Shown here: in pieces, positions 16,565-25,522 of the stretch
Layout of the letters: the number at the start of each line of letters is the position of its first letter
Numbering within the stretch: position 1 is the first letter of the stretch
Origin: Thiothrix litoralis
Lineage (GTDB): Bacteria; Pseudomonadota; Gammaproteobacteria; Thiotrichales; Thiotrichaceae
Reading direction: 5' to 3'
Assembly: GCF_017901135.1 (NCBI RefSeq)
Contig: NZ_CP072801.1
Location: 2,663,501-2,727,500 of the forward strand
DNA: 64,000 nucleotides
Program-made: the position numbers and the translations under genes
Notes under the pieces: generated by a model
Told to the model about the DNA's origin: nothing
What the model saw: only the letters and a program-made list of their open reading frames with translations
Databases searched by the model: none

Positions 16565-17153
16565 GCTGCACCTCCCCACCACGCCAATAAGTTGAAACCT
16601 GTACTTCGGCTTTCATGATCTGGTTTTTAGCTTCTTCGCCATCCAACGGTTTAACGTCAAGGCTTTCCACAAACATCAACGGACGCGCCCGGTAAGCTTG
16701 GTGCAAGACTTCACGCAACAAGGCAGGGCTGCTCTGGAAAACGGTTTTCACCATCACCCGCTGATACACGGCTTTTTCCTCACCATCCTCAGGTTGTCGA
16801 TCATCCAGCACCTCAGAACTGATCAATACACCATTGTCACGGGTAATGACATTCGCGAGATTTTTCTGCAATTCCTTGGCAACTTGGGCAGAGGTCATAC
16901 CTGCCGGGTAAAACAGCTTGTCCAGCCCGTTTTGTTGCACCCGTTCGTACTCAGCCATGAACTCAGGCGTGGCATTGGCGATCTGGCGAAAACGCGACAA
17001 TTGCTGATAACCATCCTCAATCCTGTCGCCCAGTTCCAGCGACTTTTGCACGCCTGGAATAATGATAAGGAACACCCCGACCAACAGCAGCAGCACCAAC
17101 ACCCCCCATGCCAGCAAGGTTTGGTGTTGCCGTAATAATGCGTTATTCAGCAT
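16548..17153 (-). CDS. gspM: Type II secretion system protein GspM
   Basis: 201 aa from the internal ATG (MLNNALLRQHQTLLAW); the upstream 28 codons lie within gspL and lack homology. One membrane helix (~14-36, LLAWGVLVLLLLVGVFLIII) is followed by a coiled coil and a ferredoxin-like periplasmic domain ending in VSTYWRGGE. GspM binds GspL and places it in the inner-membrane platform. The start overlaps the gspL stop by 11 bp and the 3' end overlaps the gspC-like gene by 17 bp, so the three are translationally coupled. Confidence 0.8.
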   Translation of the reverse strand: MLNNALLRQHQTLLAWGVLVLLLLVGVFLIIIPGVQKSLELGDRIEDGYQQLSRFRQIANATPEFMAEYERVQQNGLDKLFYPAGMTSAQVAKELQKNLANVITRDNGVLISSEVLDDRQPEDGEEKAVYQRVMVKTVFQSSPALLREVLHQAYRARPLMFVESLDVKPLDGEEAKNQIMKAEVQVSTYWRGGEVQHEKLD

Positions 17154-18198
17154 GAGGAACCTCCAGCGTGGCTTCGATATGGAAACGGTCACGCCCGTTG
17201 TCCTTGTTGCGGGTAACGGGCGACTTGAAGCGCACATTGGAAAACTCGGGCGCTTCTTCCAGCGTGTCGATCAAGGTCAATGCTTTGCCGGACTCACCCC
17301 GGATTTCCAGCTTGTTGCCCTGAATTTCCAGACGTTCCAGCCAGGTGTGTTCGGGAAGCGCTGCCGACAACTTCTCCACCACATCCAGCGCTATTGGCGA
17401 GGTTTTACGTTTGGCTTCAATGAATTTCATTGCATCTTCAGCTTCAAGCAATTTTTCACGAATGGAAAGCTGCTCAGTAGAGGATTTGCGTACCTCAGCC
17501 AGCGCGGTTTCGATCTGATCCACCCGGCGATATTTGTAACCCAACGGAATCAGTAACGCCAACACGAGCGTCCCCAGGAAAAAGTACAGTGGAATCCTTG
17601 ACCAGCCTTGCGCGTGCCGGGAATCCTCCCGTGCTGCCAGATTAATGTCAGGGTGAGCACCATCCACCGACACCACTTGCACAGCATCCAGACCAATCCC
17701 GGTCAACTGCTGCTTCAAACGGTCAATGATTAGCTTGGGAGCAACGAAAATATCGGCGAGAATTTCTTTGCGCCCCTTGTCATGTTGCGCCACCCGCGCA
17801 TCAAACAAGGCACTCTCGGCGGTAAACGGCGTCAGGCGATCCAGTTGGTAGCCCAATACCTGTTGCAGGTTTTCCTTAACCGCTTCCGGGAAGTGATGCT
17901 GTAACGACAATACTTGCGTTTTGCCCAAGCGCAGCTCTACCTGATAAGGCTTGCCTTTGGTGTACTTGGGTAAAGCATCCGCCAGTTGGGTATCACCCTC
18001 CTGCAAGGCAAACTGCCCCAGCGACTGCTGCTTGCCCTCCTGTAACCACACCGCATCCACCGTGCGATCATCCAGCATCTGCAACAGCAGGCGCGGCAAC
18101 TCGGCGCGGAATAATTTGCGGGCAGCATTGGGTAGGCCGTTGTACAAGCCCTCACCCCACCAGCGTATGAATGTTTGAAATTTTGGAATAAATGACAT
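17143..18198 (-). CDS. gspL: Type II secretion system protein GspL (PilN-domain protein)
   Basis: 351 aa from the ATG giving MSFIPKFQTFIRWWGEG; the extra 12 upstream codons are probably untranslated. The cytoplasmic half (~1-200) has the actin-like pieces seen in GspL/PilM. A single membrane helix near 215-235 (IPLYFFLGTLVLALLIPLG) is followed by a PilN-like coiled coil and a small periplasmic domain (HTWLERLEIQGNKLEIRGES). It would link the secretion ATPase GspE to GspM. It is the first gene of the T2SS set here; the tRNA-Ser lies on the opposite strand upstream. Confidence 0.8.
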   Translation of the reverse strand: MSFIPKFQTFIRWWGEGLYNGLPNAARKLFRAELPRLLLQMLDDRTVDAVWLQEGKQQSLGQFALQEGDTQLADALPKYTKGKPYQVELRLGKTQVLSLQHHFPEAVKENLQQVLGYQLDRLTPFTAESALFDARVAQHDKGRKEILADIFVAPKLIIDRLKQQLTGIGLDAVQVVSVDGAHPDINLAAREDSRHAQGWSRIPLYFFLGTLVLALLIPLGYKYRRVDQIETALAEVRKSSTEQLSIREKLLEAEDAMKFIEAKRKTSPIALDVVEKLSAALPEHTWLERLEIQGNKLEIRGESGKALTLIDTLEEAPEFSNVRFKSPVTRNKDNGRDRFHIEATLEVPHAE

Positions 18199-18391
18199 GG
18201 CTTTATATTTTTTGTTGTAAACCCCAATCGCCATGCTAGCGTATCACCGCTGGCCTGTCGAATCCTAACCGACCAACTGCATATCAGCACCACATACCCA
18301 TAACACCGCGAAAAGTCAGGTTATGCAGTTTACAAGCTCTCTCACCTGCGTTACGATTGCGCCCTTGGTTTTGCCAGCGGCAGAACCCTGC

Positions 18392-18479
18392 GGAAAAGTG
18401 TCCGAGTGGTCGAAGGAGCACGCCTGGAAAGTGTGTATACGGTAACGTATCAAGGGTTCGAATCCCTTCTTTTCCGCCA
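18392..18479 (+). tRNA. tRNA-Ser (anticodon GGA), CCA encoded
   Basis: The 7-bp acceptor stem GGAAAAG/CTTTTCC closes perfectly. The anticodon loop CTGGAAA gives GGA (Ser UCC/UCU). There is a long variable arm, as expected for Ser, a T-arm GGGTTCGAATCCC, discriminator G and a templated CCA at 18477-18479. An integrase stump starts 166 bp downstream in the same orientation, so the 3' end was probably used as an attachment site. Confidence 0.97.
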
Positions 18480-18511
18480 TCTTTTTATACAAGAACAAAC
18501 GACAATGACCG

Positions 18512-18538
18512 AAAGCCCGCATTCTAGCGGGCTTTTTT
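18512..18538 (+). terminator. Intrinsic terminator of tRNA-Ser
   Basis: The stem AAAGCCCGC/GCGGGCTTT with loop ATTCTA is followed by a T-run, about 33 nt past the tRNA CCA end. Confidence 0.85.
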
Positions 18539-18644
18539 GTTTCTGCACTATCCGGCAATGACCGACAAAAGACGGTATCAGCCGGGCAAAATATGGGTAT
18601 GATTGACGGTATATCCACAAATCAAAACCCGGATACCGTAAATC

Positions 18645-19085
18645 ATGAAAAGAAGCCTTACCGATACCGCAATACGCAACGCCAAACCACACCAAGACGG
18701 CAAACCCAAAAAGTATACGGACGGGGGCGGCCTGTACTTGCTGGTAAGCCCGACCGGGAAACACTGGCGCTATGATTACCGCCATCATGACAAGCGTAAA
18801 ACGCTGGCAATCGCCTCTTATCCAGAATTCAGCCACAGTGAAGCCCGCGAAAAGCATACAGAGGCGCGGGCATTGCTGGCGCGTGGTGTTGACCCCTCGC
18901 AGCACAAGCGTGAATTGAAAATGGCAGACGCAACAGAAAACACCTTTGAAGCGGTTTCCCGTGAATGGCTGGCAAGGAATAAAGATGGGTGGTCGGAAAG
19001 CCACTACGACCGAAGTATTAGCTACCTGACTAGGGATGTCTTCCCCCTGCTGGGAAAACTCCACTTGACATCCTCCCCTCCCTAA
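18645..19085 (+). pseudogene. Truncated tyrosine-recombinase integrase (N-terminal third)
   Basis: About 140 codons of a P4-type phage/island integrase. The arm-binding DUF4102 domain (LTDTAIRNAKPHQDGKPKKY, then DGGGLYLLVSPTGKHWRYDY) is followed by the start of the core-binding domain (TFEAVSREWLARNK). The reading stops at a LLGKL stretch where the TnpB element begins (~19065); the last six codons belong to that element. The catalytic Arg-His-Arg-Tyr domain is absent, and the sequence past the element's other end is a different gene, so the missing part has been deleted and not merely displaced. Adjacent to tRNA-Ser it marks the remnant of an integrated island. Confidence 0.9.
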
Positions 19086-19118
19086 AGGAAGGGGATTCCT
19101 ACTGCATTCAGCTAGATA

Positions 19119-20948
19119 GTGTCTGACCGAAAAAGCCTTCCTGCCGCCACGAGTGCCCAATTTTAGTCCATGCAGCCGTTTTCCCCGCCACCTTCTGGCA
19201 AGCACGAGGGTAAAACGCTGGGTTTCAAGGCATGGCTGGCAGCGCAGGCTTGCCTTCGGTGCAGGGGCTGCCCTGCCTTCCCGGCATTTTCCCTCATCGG
19301 TCGGCGTTGTGGGGTGGTTCAGGCGGCTTGGCGCTGTCGTCGGCGTTCATCCTTCTGCAAGGCCTCCAACGCCCTGGCCTGTAAAATGGCCCCGACCTTT
19401 TGCAGGTTCCTGCCCACCACCGCCAGTGCCACATAGCGCTTGAAGCGTTCCAGCCCCCGGTCGGGGCAATAGTCCAGCCCATGGACTTCCAGTGCGTTGA
19501 TGCCGGATTCCACCGCTGAGTGCTGGCGTCTGGCCTGGACAAACGCCGGGTCGGTTTCACGGGCAGTGTCCGCCTGGCTCCAGCGGCCGTTTTCGGCAAC
19601 ACCACCCGGTCGAGCAGTTCGGCCAGTTCGCGCTGGTTGGCCGGTGAGTGGAACCCCTTGTCAAAGCTGCACGCGCTCAGGGAGGGGAACAGCGCTTTGG
19701 CTTGCTTAACCATGGTCACGGCAATCTCACTGTCGGGGCAGTGTTGCATCACTTGGTGGTGGAGGATGAAGCCGTCAGCCGATTCCATCACGCACACGTT
19801 CAGGCCCAGCTCCACCGGCACACCGGCTTTGCCCTTGCTGAGCCATTCGCTGTAATCCTCGAAGAGGGAGAAGATCTTGTCGCCGTGGGGGATGGTTTCC
19901 CCGTCCAGCACCCGCCGCCGCACCAGGTCAACCTGATGCCACCCGTACCCCAGCCAGCGCTGGAGGTCGTTGCCCGACCGGCTGTCCAGCAGGCTGAGGG
20001 GCAGGTCAGCCACCGTTTCCTCCACTTTCGACAACAGCGCGGCGCACAGGCCCAGGTAGGTGTGGTGGGCGTCACGGATGGCCTGTTGCCGGGTGGCCTG
20101 CTTGTCCGGGTCTTGGGAGCTGGAGTGCTTGAGCTTCTGCGCATGACGGCAGGCTTTCTTCACCTGGCGGAGATTGTACTGCCATTGCCGCCAGCGGCTG
20201 TCGCCGTGCCCTTCACACCAATCGGCCACCGTGCGCACCGAACAACGCACCGCGTCGTACAACAGGTTGATGTCGGTCGGGTAGTGGATGTTGCTTTCCA
20301 CCACGAAGGAGTCACAACGGGCGCTCAGCGGCGCGGCTTTTTTTTAGCAGCTTGTGACCGGCCTCCACCACCAACTGGTTGATGCGTTGCAGGCTGGCTT
20401 CGTCCACCAGAGCGGCGTTGTCCTTGACCGTTTGCAGCTTGTACTCATCGTCATCATCCCAGAAACCATGCCCCAGCATCTGACGGATGCTGCGGTGCTG
20501 GTTCGCCATCTCCAGCAGCCGGTCATAGTCCCAGTTCAGGTTCACCCGCAATGTCGCCAGCACCAGCGCATTCCACAGATCCATGCCGGGGCGTCCACGG
20601 CTGGCGTCCACCTCCGCCGGAACCCGCTTTTCCAGCACCGCAAACACCGCCTCACGCAGTTCGTCTGTCACATAAATGTATTGCAGCCCTTGCAACACCT
20701 GCGGGATGTCGTCCCGCGAACGTGGGTTGAAGGTCAGCCTGCCGATGTCAGCGTGACCCAGGCGAAGTTGGCGGGCGATCACTTCACGCATCGTGTGTCT
20801 CCTGCGAAGTTTGGCGGATGGATGCCCTATTTTGCCCTATTTTGGGCGCTTTTGCAGCTTTCTGGCCTGCTTCCGGGAAATCTTAGGGCAAGGAAAACGG
20901 GCGTAGCATCTTGATCGGAAAAGGGTTTTAGGGTTTCCGGTCAGACAC
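19119..20948 (-). mobile_element. ISNCY-like insertion sequence inside the TnpB element
   Basis: A 1830-bp element with terminal inverted repeats GTGTCTGACCG(A/G)AAA, flanked by a 6-bp duplication TAGATA (19113-19118 and 20949-20954). It carries one transposase gene broken by two single-base indels. Family assignment rests on the transposase motifs (ESNIHYPTDINLLYDA, GLERFKRYVALAVVGRNL), which I associate with ISNCY-type DDE transposases. Confidence 0.85.
19319..20791 (-). pseudogene. ISNCY-like transposase, split by two compensating frameshifts
   Basis: Three consecutive reading-frame segments make up one ~490-codon transposase. Segment 1 (20791 to ~20340) starts MREVIARQLRLG and ends at an A8 tract on the coding strand. 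Segment 2 (~20340 to ~19595) continues with DSFVVESNIHYPTDINLLYDA and reaches LLDRVVLPK. Segment 3 (~19590-19319) gives ETDPAFVQARRQHSAVESG and ends GLERFKRYVALAVVGRNL... Removing one A at 20338-20345 and adding one A in the AAAA near 19592 restores a single frame. Both sites are homopolymers, so genuine decay and sequencing error are both possible. As written the protein is not made intact unless slippage occurs. Confidence 0.85.
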
Positions 20949-22002
20949 TAGATAGCTGACTGACTTCGGTGGGTTCCTGCTTCACAGAGCGGCTTAATGC
21001 CGCATCTCCACAGGCTAACAAGCGGTATCCCCGCTCTAAAACATTGATCGCGCCGACATGATCGGCGTTATTTTCGTAATGGCATTGCACACACACAAAC
21101 CGCGCTGGCGTCTGACGATTGTCTGCCGCTACATGGTGACATTCGGGGCATTCCTGACTGGTGTAATGCGGTGGAACAGCGAACAATATACCGCCCTTCC
21201 ATGCCATTTTATAATCCAGTTGCCGTCGAAATTCGCCCCAACCTTGATCGAGAATGGCTTTGTTTAAGCCGGATTTCTGGGCAACGCTCTTGCCGGGGTT
21301 TTCTGCCGTGCCTGCCACTGACTTCGACATATTACCGACCGGCAAATCTTCGATGAACACGAGCGCGTGGTTTTGGCTGAGCGTGGTCGTCGCCTTGTGC
21401 AGGAAATCGCGGCGGGCATTGGCGATTTGCGTGTGAATTTTTTGGACGCTGGCTTTCGCTTTTTTCCAGTTGTTGCTGAACTTTTGTTTGTGCGCCATGC
21501 GCCGTTGGTATTTGGCGAGTTTGGCTTGCTTGCCCTTGAAGCTGTTGCGCGATTCAATCCATGTGCCATCGGAGAACGTGGCAAAACGGGCTATACCAAG
21601 GTCGATGCCGATGGCTGTCGTGGCTTGAGAGGCGATTTTTTCCACTTCCCGCTGAGTTTGGATGCTGACAAACCATTGGCTGCCCTTGCTGGAAACCGTG
21701 ACATTGTGCAGTTCTCCCAGCACATCGCGGCTATTGCGGTAGCGTATCCAGTCCAGTTTCGGCAAGAAAAGTCGGCTATTGCCTGGGTCGAGCTTGATTT
21801 GTTTGGGGTCAGGATAACGGAAGCTGTCACCACTGCCTTTGCGTTTGAAGCGGGGGAAATCAGCACGTTTCGCAAAGAAGTTTTTGTAAACGAAGCGGCA
21901 TGACCCCGCAAAACGGCGTAGTTGACGCTGTGTTTCACCATTGGGCATGAGTTTGTATTTGAAGGCTTGGTGTCGTTGCTTCTTCGGAGTGTAGCTAAAC
22001 AA
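20941..22002 (-). CDS. tnpB: TnpB RNA-guided endonuclease homologue, internally deleted
   Basis: 353 aa. RuvC residues are present: Asp134 (GIDLGIARF), Glu218 (FIEDLP) and Asp314 (NADHVGAINV), with the zinc-finger CPEC (285-288) and CVQC (304-307). The N-terminal part is unusual. CRFVY (35-39) runs straight into KNFFAKRADFPRFKRK, whereas relatives carry roughly 60-70 residues between these motifs, so an in-frame deletion in the recognition/wedge region is likely. The C-terminus now ends SSV with its stop inside the ISNCY-like element; without that insertion it would end SS. TnpB proteins cut DNA using a right-end-derived RNA. Activity is doubtful here. Confidence 0.88.
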   Translation of the reverse strand: MFSYTPKKQRHQAFKYKLMPNGETQRQLRRFAGSCRFVYKNFFAKRADFPRFKRKGSGDSFRYPDPKQIKLDPGNSRLFLPKLDWIRYRNSRDVLGELHNVTVSSKGSQWFVSIQTQREVEKIASQATTAIGIDLGIARFATFSDGTWIESRNSFKGKQAKLAKYQRRMAHKQKFSNNWKKAKASVQKIHTQIANARRDFLHKATTTLSQNHALVFIEDLPVGNMSKSVAGTAENPGKSVAQKSGLNKAILDQGWGEFRRQLDYKMAWKGGILFAVPPHYTSQECPECHHVAADNRQTPARFVCVQCHYENNADHVGAINVLERGYRLLACGDAALSRSVKQEPTEVSQLSSV

Positions 22003-22130
22003 GAGCGGTTTGAGTGGGTATTCTGCGTTAAACTGCGCGGATTATCCGACAAAACTACCGAACATAGGGCGGCTTCGCCTCCCGCGCTATCCTCCCCGAC
22101 CTGAAGGACGGGGTTTGCCGCGCAACCTGA

Positions 22131-23729
22131 TCAAACCACCCAGTCTGACTTGATATTATCAACACCAATAACTAAATCATCAATAAAGTGTGCATTATCA
22201 TTAAAAGTATAGGTAATGTCATAGATACCCGCGTCCAGTTCGACCTGATAGCCCCCCGCATCCATGGAATAGATGGTCTGCGTGGCATTGGTGAGCGTAT
22301 TGACAATCACTATCCCAACACTGCCAATTCCCTCCCCCGGCGTATAAAAACGGTTGTTGTCGGCATCCTTATAGATAACGCCCAACAAAAAAGCCTCAGC
22401 ATTGGGCTGAGTAGCGAAATTCTGGGTTGACATCACCGAATTAAAAGCAGTAGCACCACTAGTGAATTCGCCGCTATGGATGCCGATACCGACCTCCTTG
22501 AAACTGTCATCCAACATATTGACGCGGTGACCACGCCCGACAACACCTTCATCCACAAATAGACTTTCATGGGAATCACCAACGAAGGTATTGATAGTTG
22601 CTTCTGTCAGGGATGCCGTCGTCCCGATCCAGCCAATATTTTCACCCGCCGTAACGTAAGTGTAACCGGCAGTCTGGATACGATCGAAAGGTGATTGTCC
22701 CTCCAGATTGACATGCGCAAAGAAATCATTATCCAGCATGTCCTCACTGTGGGAACGAGCCGCTGCCGTCAGCTCGTTGTTGAAGGCCAACGGCTGGCTG
22801 GCGCTGGAAGACAACGTACCCGCAGTTAGCCCTTCATTCAGACCAATGCCGAACAGGGCGGCCTCGTCAGCCGGGTTCAGGCGAGCGCGGTTCAACAACT
22901 CCAGCATGAATTGCTCTTGGGAAGTTGGCTGATTGACAGGCTGCACCACCACATCATCGTCAATGATGGTGATGGTCGCTACCCGCGCCAACGCGTTGAT
23001 GTCACCAATACTCTGAGAACCTTCCACCAGTTCCGCAATGAAGGTTTCCGAACCTTCCAACATCCTATCACCCAACACAGCCACATCCACCGCCGCCAGA
23101 CTGGAACCGGCATAAATGATGACAGGAATGGTTTCCCCCACAAAATCGACCCCGGCAGTGGCACTAACTGGCGCTGATTCTGTTACCCGCAGGTTGACGG
23201 TCAAATCGCCCTCATGACCGTTACGGTTAACCACAATACCAATAGCCTGAGTTTGCTCGCCCGCATCGCCTTCCGCCACCATTGTGGTCAACGGTGTCAA
23301 ACTGAAAACCGGGTTGTAGTCTGTGAACACCGGGGCGATTAGCGGCTTACCACCTTCGATCGTAGCGACTGCCTCACCACCAACAGTGATCTTGCCAGCA
23401 TTGATACCGCTAACCTCAAAATTAACATCGGTTTTTCCATTGCTGAATACGAAATCCAGACTGTTATCCGCATCGACAGGCACTGTTGCAATCAGATCGC
23501 CGCCCAGATTATAGACACGCAGCACATTGCCCGTCTGCTGGAACTGATAGCCACTGCTACCGCTCCCCCATTCAATACGTTCTATACTCTGGTCAAAAGT
23601 GATGTTGTCCGCACTGAACGGAGCTCCATCAAAAATGGTCACTGTTTCAGAACCGATATTGCCGACTATTTCTACATTGTCACTGACAATATTAAACGAT
23701 TCCCCATTACTCAAAAGTACTCGCGCCAT
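22131..23729 (-). CDS. Secreted CAP/SCP-domain protein with Calx-beta and a shared N-terminal module
   Basis: 532 aa from the ATG giving MARVLLSNGE (GGGG ribosome site; matches the start of the 1562-aa protein). Residues 1-~123 are a module shared with that protein (e.g. ETVTIFDGAPF, ITFDQSIER). A Calx-beta domain lies at ~140-255 (ending ATITIIDDD). A CAP/SCP domain is at ~270-425 (FMLELLNRARLNPADE, HSEDMLDNDFFAHV, GENIGW, GRGHRVNML). A C-terminal beta domain has DADNNRFYTPGEG, resembling SdrD-B/carboxypeptidase-regulatory folds. There is no N-terminal signal peptide, so type I secretion is likely. Its stop codon overlaps the TTGAT target of the TnpB element, which left it intact. Confidence 0.85.
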   Translation of the reverse strand: MARVLLSNGESFNIVSDNVEIVGNIGSETVTIFDGAPFSADNITFDQSIERIEWGSGSSGYQFQQTGNVLRVYNLGGDLIATVPVDADNSLDFVFSNGKTDVNFEVSGINAGKITVGGEAVATIEGGKPLIAPVFTDYNPVFSLTPLTTMVAEGDAGEQTQAIGIVVNRNGHEGDLTVNLRVTESAPVSATAGVDFVGETIPVIIYAGSSLAAVDVAVLGDRMLEGSETFIAELVEGSQSIGDINALARVATITIIDDDVVVQPVNQPTSQEQFMLELLNRARLNPADEAALFGIGLNEGLTAGTLSSSASQPLAFNNELTAAARSHSEDMLDNDFFAHVNLEGQSPFDRIQTAGYTYVTAGENIGWIGTTASLTEATINTFVGDSHESLFVDEGVVGRGHRVNMLDDSFKEVGIGIHSGEFTSGATAFNSVMSTQNFATQPNAEAFLLGVIYKDADNNRFYTPGEGIGSVGIVIVNTLTNATQTIYSMDAGGYQVELDAGIYDITYTFNDNAHFIDDLVIGVDNIKSDWVV

Positions 23730-23881
23730 GATAGCCCCCAATCCAGAAAATACTCATAACCAATTAATATGCAGCATTTACATGAAAGTCAAGTGAATAT
23801 GCCAATTAATTTCACTAATCTTTTAATGACGGGCGCGAGTAACTGCCACTGAAAAGCGTATGGGTTCTGAGCGTACCAGCA

Positions 23882-25486
23882 TCATGCCAACCAGAAACCA
23901 TCATCAATCTGGGCAGACAGGTTTACACGGTTTTCACTGCTTTCGCTGAAAGCCAGCAATACCGCAGATGCCTGCATCCCCTGCTGCATGGCACCTTGCC
24001 AATAAGCCAGACCACCCGCATCAGGCGCACGCCCTAGTACGTTATCATACAAGCCATTCAGGAAAGTAACCGTATTGCCTACCGGGTATAAATCCATAAA
24101 TTCCTTTGAACTGGTAAAGCCCGTTGAAATTTGTTCTAACCCTGAACCAGCAACATACTCGCCAACCCAATAGCCTAGGCCATCTTTATCGGGTGTACGG
24201 TCAAATGCCGCCTTATAGAGTCGATACACTTGGCGAGCTTCACTACTGTCAAAAAATATCTTGTCCAGAAACTGGATAGATTCCATGTCATACAGAGTAT
24301 CCACTCTCTCACTGCCAATAGCGGATAACCCCCATACATTGCCACTCTTGGTCAGCCGGTAAGTGTCGGCAGACACGTCATAGCGGGCAATGTCATAACC
24401 CGCATCACCAAACAGGCTGTTATTACCCCCGCCCCCTTCCAGCAGGTCATTGCCTGCCCCACCCCGTAAGGTATTGTTGGCAGCATTACCAATCAGTACA
24501 TCATTACCTGAACCCCCCACTGCGTTCTCAAGAGTCACACCATAGGCGATTGCGAGGTTATCCTTACCGGTATACAAGCTCCCGTCAGCCACAAAACGAT
24601 CTACTTTTTCATTAATCCAACTGACAGGATAATTCGAAAATTGCTGTGCCACCGTCTGCTTCAAAGTATCGGCTGAAACCTGCCCAATAGAAGAAAAAGT
24701 GCCAGGGTTCAGATTGATAATACTGGCAGTCTGATTGGAAGCATCAAGGGTATCCACACCCCCAGCATCCCAAATAGTCGCCAGAAATGCCTTCCCGCTC
24801 TCCCAACGATAGGTATCGTTACCGGTACGGGTGCTGGTATCCACACCATAGATAGCCTGTACTGCCAAAATATCCAACGGCATCGGGGTTGTTGCGTAGA
24901 CAAACGTTGCACTGTAAGCCAGATTATTTGAACTATCGATATAAAAATCCAACTTATACCGCCCGGGCTGCTCATGGTAGGACATGACCGTATGACGCAT
25001 GTCATCCTGCTCTACTGGCAGTATCGTGCTACTAAGGCCGCTAGCTTCATGTGGATGCTTGAGACCCAACGCATGACCCAGTTCATGCAGCATAATATTG
25101 TAACCATAACTACCATTTGCAAAATCTGAGGTTTTCAGCTTTTCACCCAACCAAATGTCACCGCCCTGTGCTTCGCCCACCGGGTAATAAGCATAACTGG
25201 ATTCGATAGTTCCAACATTAGAGAAAGCCACCCGAATCTGCCCCACCGCCTCAGGCTCCCTGACCTCAAGCAACGTGGCTGCAACCACCTCATCCCAAGC
25301 ATTCACTGCTGCCCGAAAACGGTCAGCTTGCACACTGGATAACACACCATAAGCAGGGCTGCTCGACTCACCCGTGTAAGCCCAAGAGCTACCAACCACT
25401 GGAAGACTAAACGAAACTGGAGCACTGCCCCAAGAAAAACCGCTGGAAAGCGCCGCAACAATCGCACTATTCTCTTGATTATTCAT
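23882..25486 (-). CDS. M10 (serralysin-type) metalloprotease with RTX and DUF4214 domains
   Basis: 534 aa from the ATG preceded by GAGGGG; the ORF's 12 earlier codons are not conserved. The zinc site HELGHALGLKH is at 134-144 (His134, Glu135, His138, His144) and the Met-turn VMSYHEQ at 167-173. These are metzincin hallmarks of serralysins. RTX-like nonapeptides occur at ~335-375 (GGAGNDLLEGGGGN), and a DUF4214 domain at ~405-510 has YRLYKAAFDRTPDKDGLGYW. There is no N-terminal signal peptide, consistent with type I export. It may process matrix or surface proteins. Divergent from the exopolysaccharide operon, with a perfect CRP-type site in the shared upstream region. Confidence 0.9.
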   Translation of the reverse strand: MNNQENSAIVAALSSGFSWGSAPVSFSLPVVGSSWAYTGESSSPAYGVLSSVQADRFRAAVNAWDEVVAATLLEVREPEAVGQIRVAFSNVGTIESSYAYYPVGEAQGGDIWLGEKLKTSDFANGSYGYNIMLHELGHALGLKHPHEASGLSSTILPVEQDDMRHTVMSYHEQPGRYKLDFYIDSSNNLAYSATFVYATTPMPLDILAVQAIYGVDTSTRTGNDTYRWESGKAFLATIWDAGGVDTLDASNQTASIINLNPGTFSSIGQVSADTLKQTVAQQFSNYPVSWINEKVDRFVADGSLYTGKDNLAIAYGVTLENAVGGSGNDVLIGNAANNTLRGGAGNDLLEGGGGNNSLFGDAGYDIARYDVSADTYRLTKSGNVWGLSAIGSERVDTLYDMESIQFLDKIFFDSSEARQVYRLYKAAFDRTPDKDGLGYWVGEYVAGSGLEQISTGFTSSKEFMDLYPVGNTVTFLNGLYDNVLGRAPDAGGLAYWQGAMQQGMQASAVLLAFSESSENRVNLSAQIDDGFWLA

Positions 25487-25522
25487 ACAATTCCCCTCAA
25501 TAACCATATTCGTACAACACAA

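Larger units (their letters stand above)
19065..22129 (-). mobile_element. TnpB-only IS200/IS605 (IS1341-like) element, interrupted by another IS
   Basis: Both ends carry imperfect subterminal hairpins: right end CCCCTCC.../GGAAGGGG at 19075-19094; left end CCCCGACCTGAAGGACGGGG at 22094-22113. There are no terminal inverted repeats. On the minus strand the left end directly follows TTGAT (22134-22130), a typical target motif of this family, and the right end finishes with TCAA (19068-19065). Only tnpB is present; the transposase tnpA is missing. Without the inner insertion the element would be ~1.23 kb. Confidence 0.85.

Noticed and set aside
19149-20914. Plus-strand open frames within the ISNCY-like element
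   Set aside because: They are antisense to the transposase, which has recognisable protein motifs on the minus strand.
18480-22130. attR of the tRNA-Ser island inside the window
   Set aside because: No second copy of the tRNA 3' end (GGTTCGAATCCC...) was found downstream, so the island's far border cannot be placed.
24690-24706. TGGCAC on the minus strand inside the M10 gene as a sigma-54 promoter
   Set aside because: The -12 GC at the required distance is absent and the site is within coding sequence.
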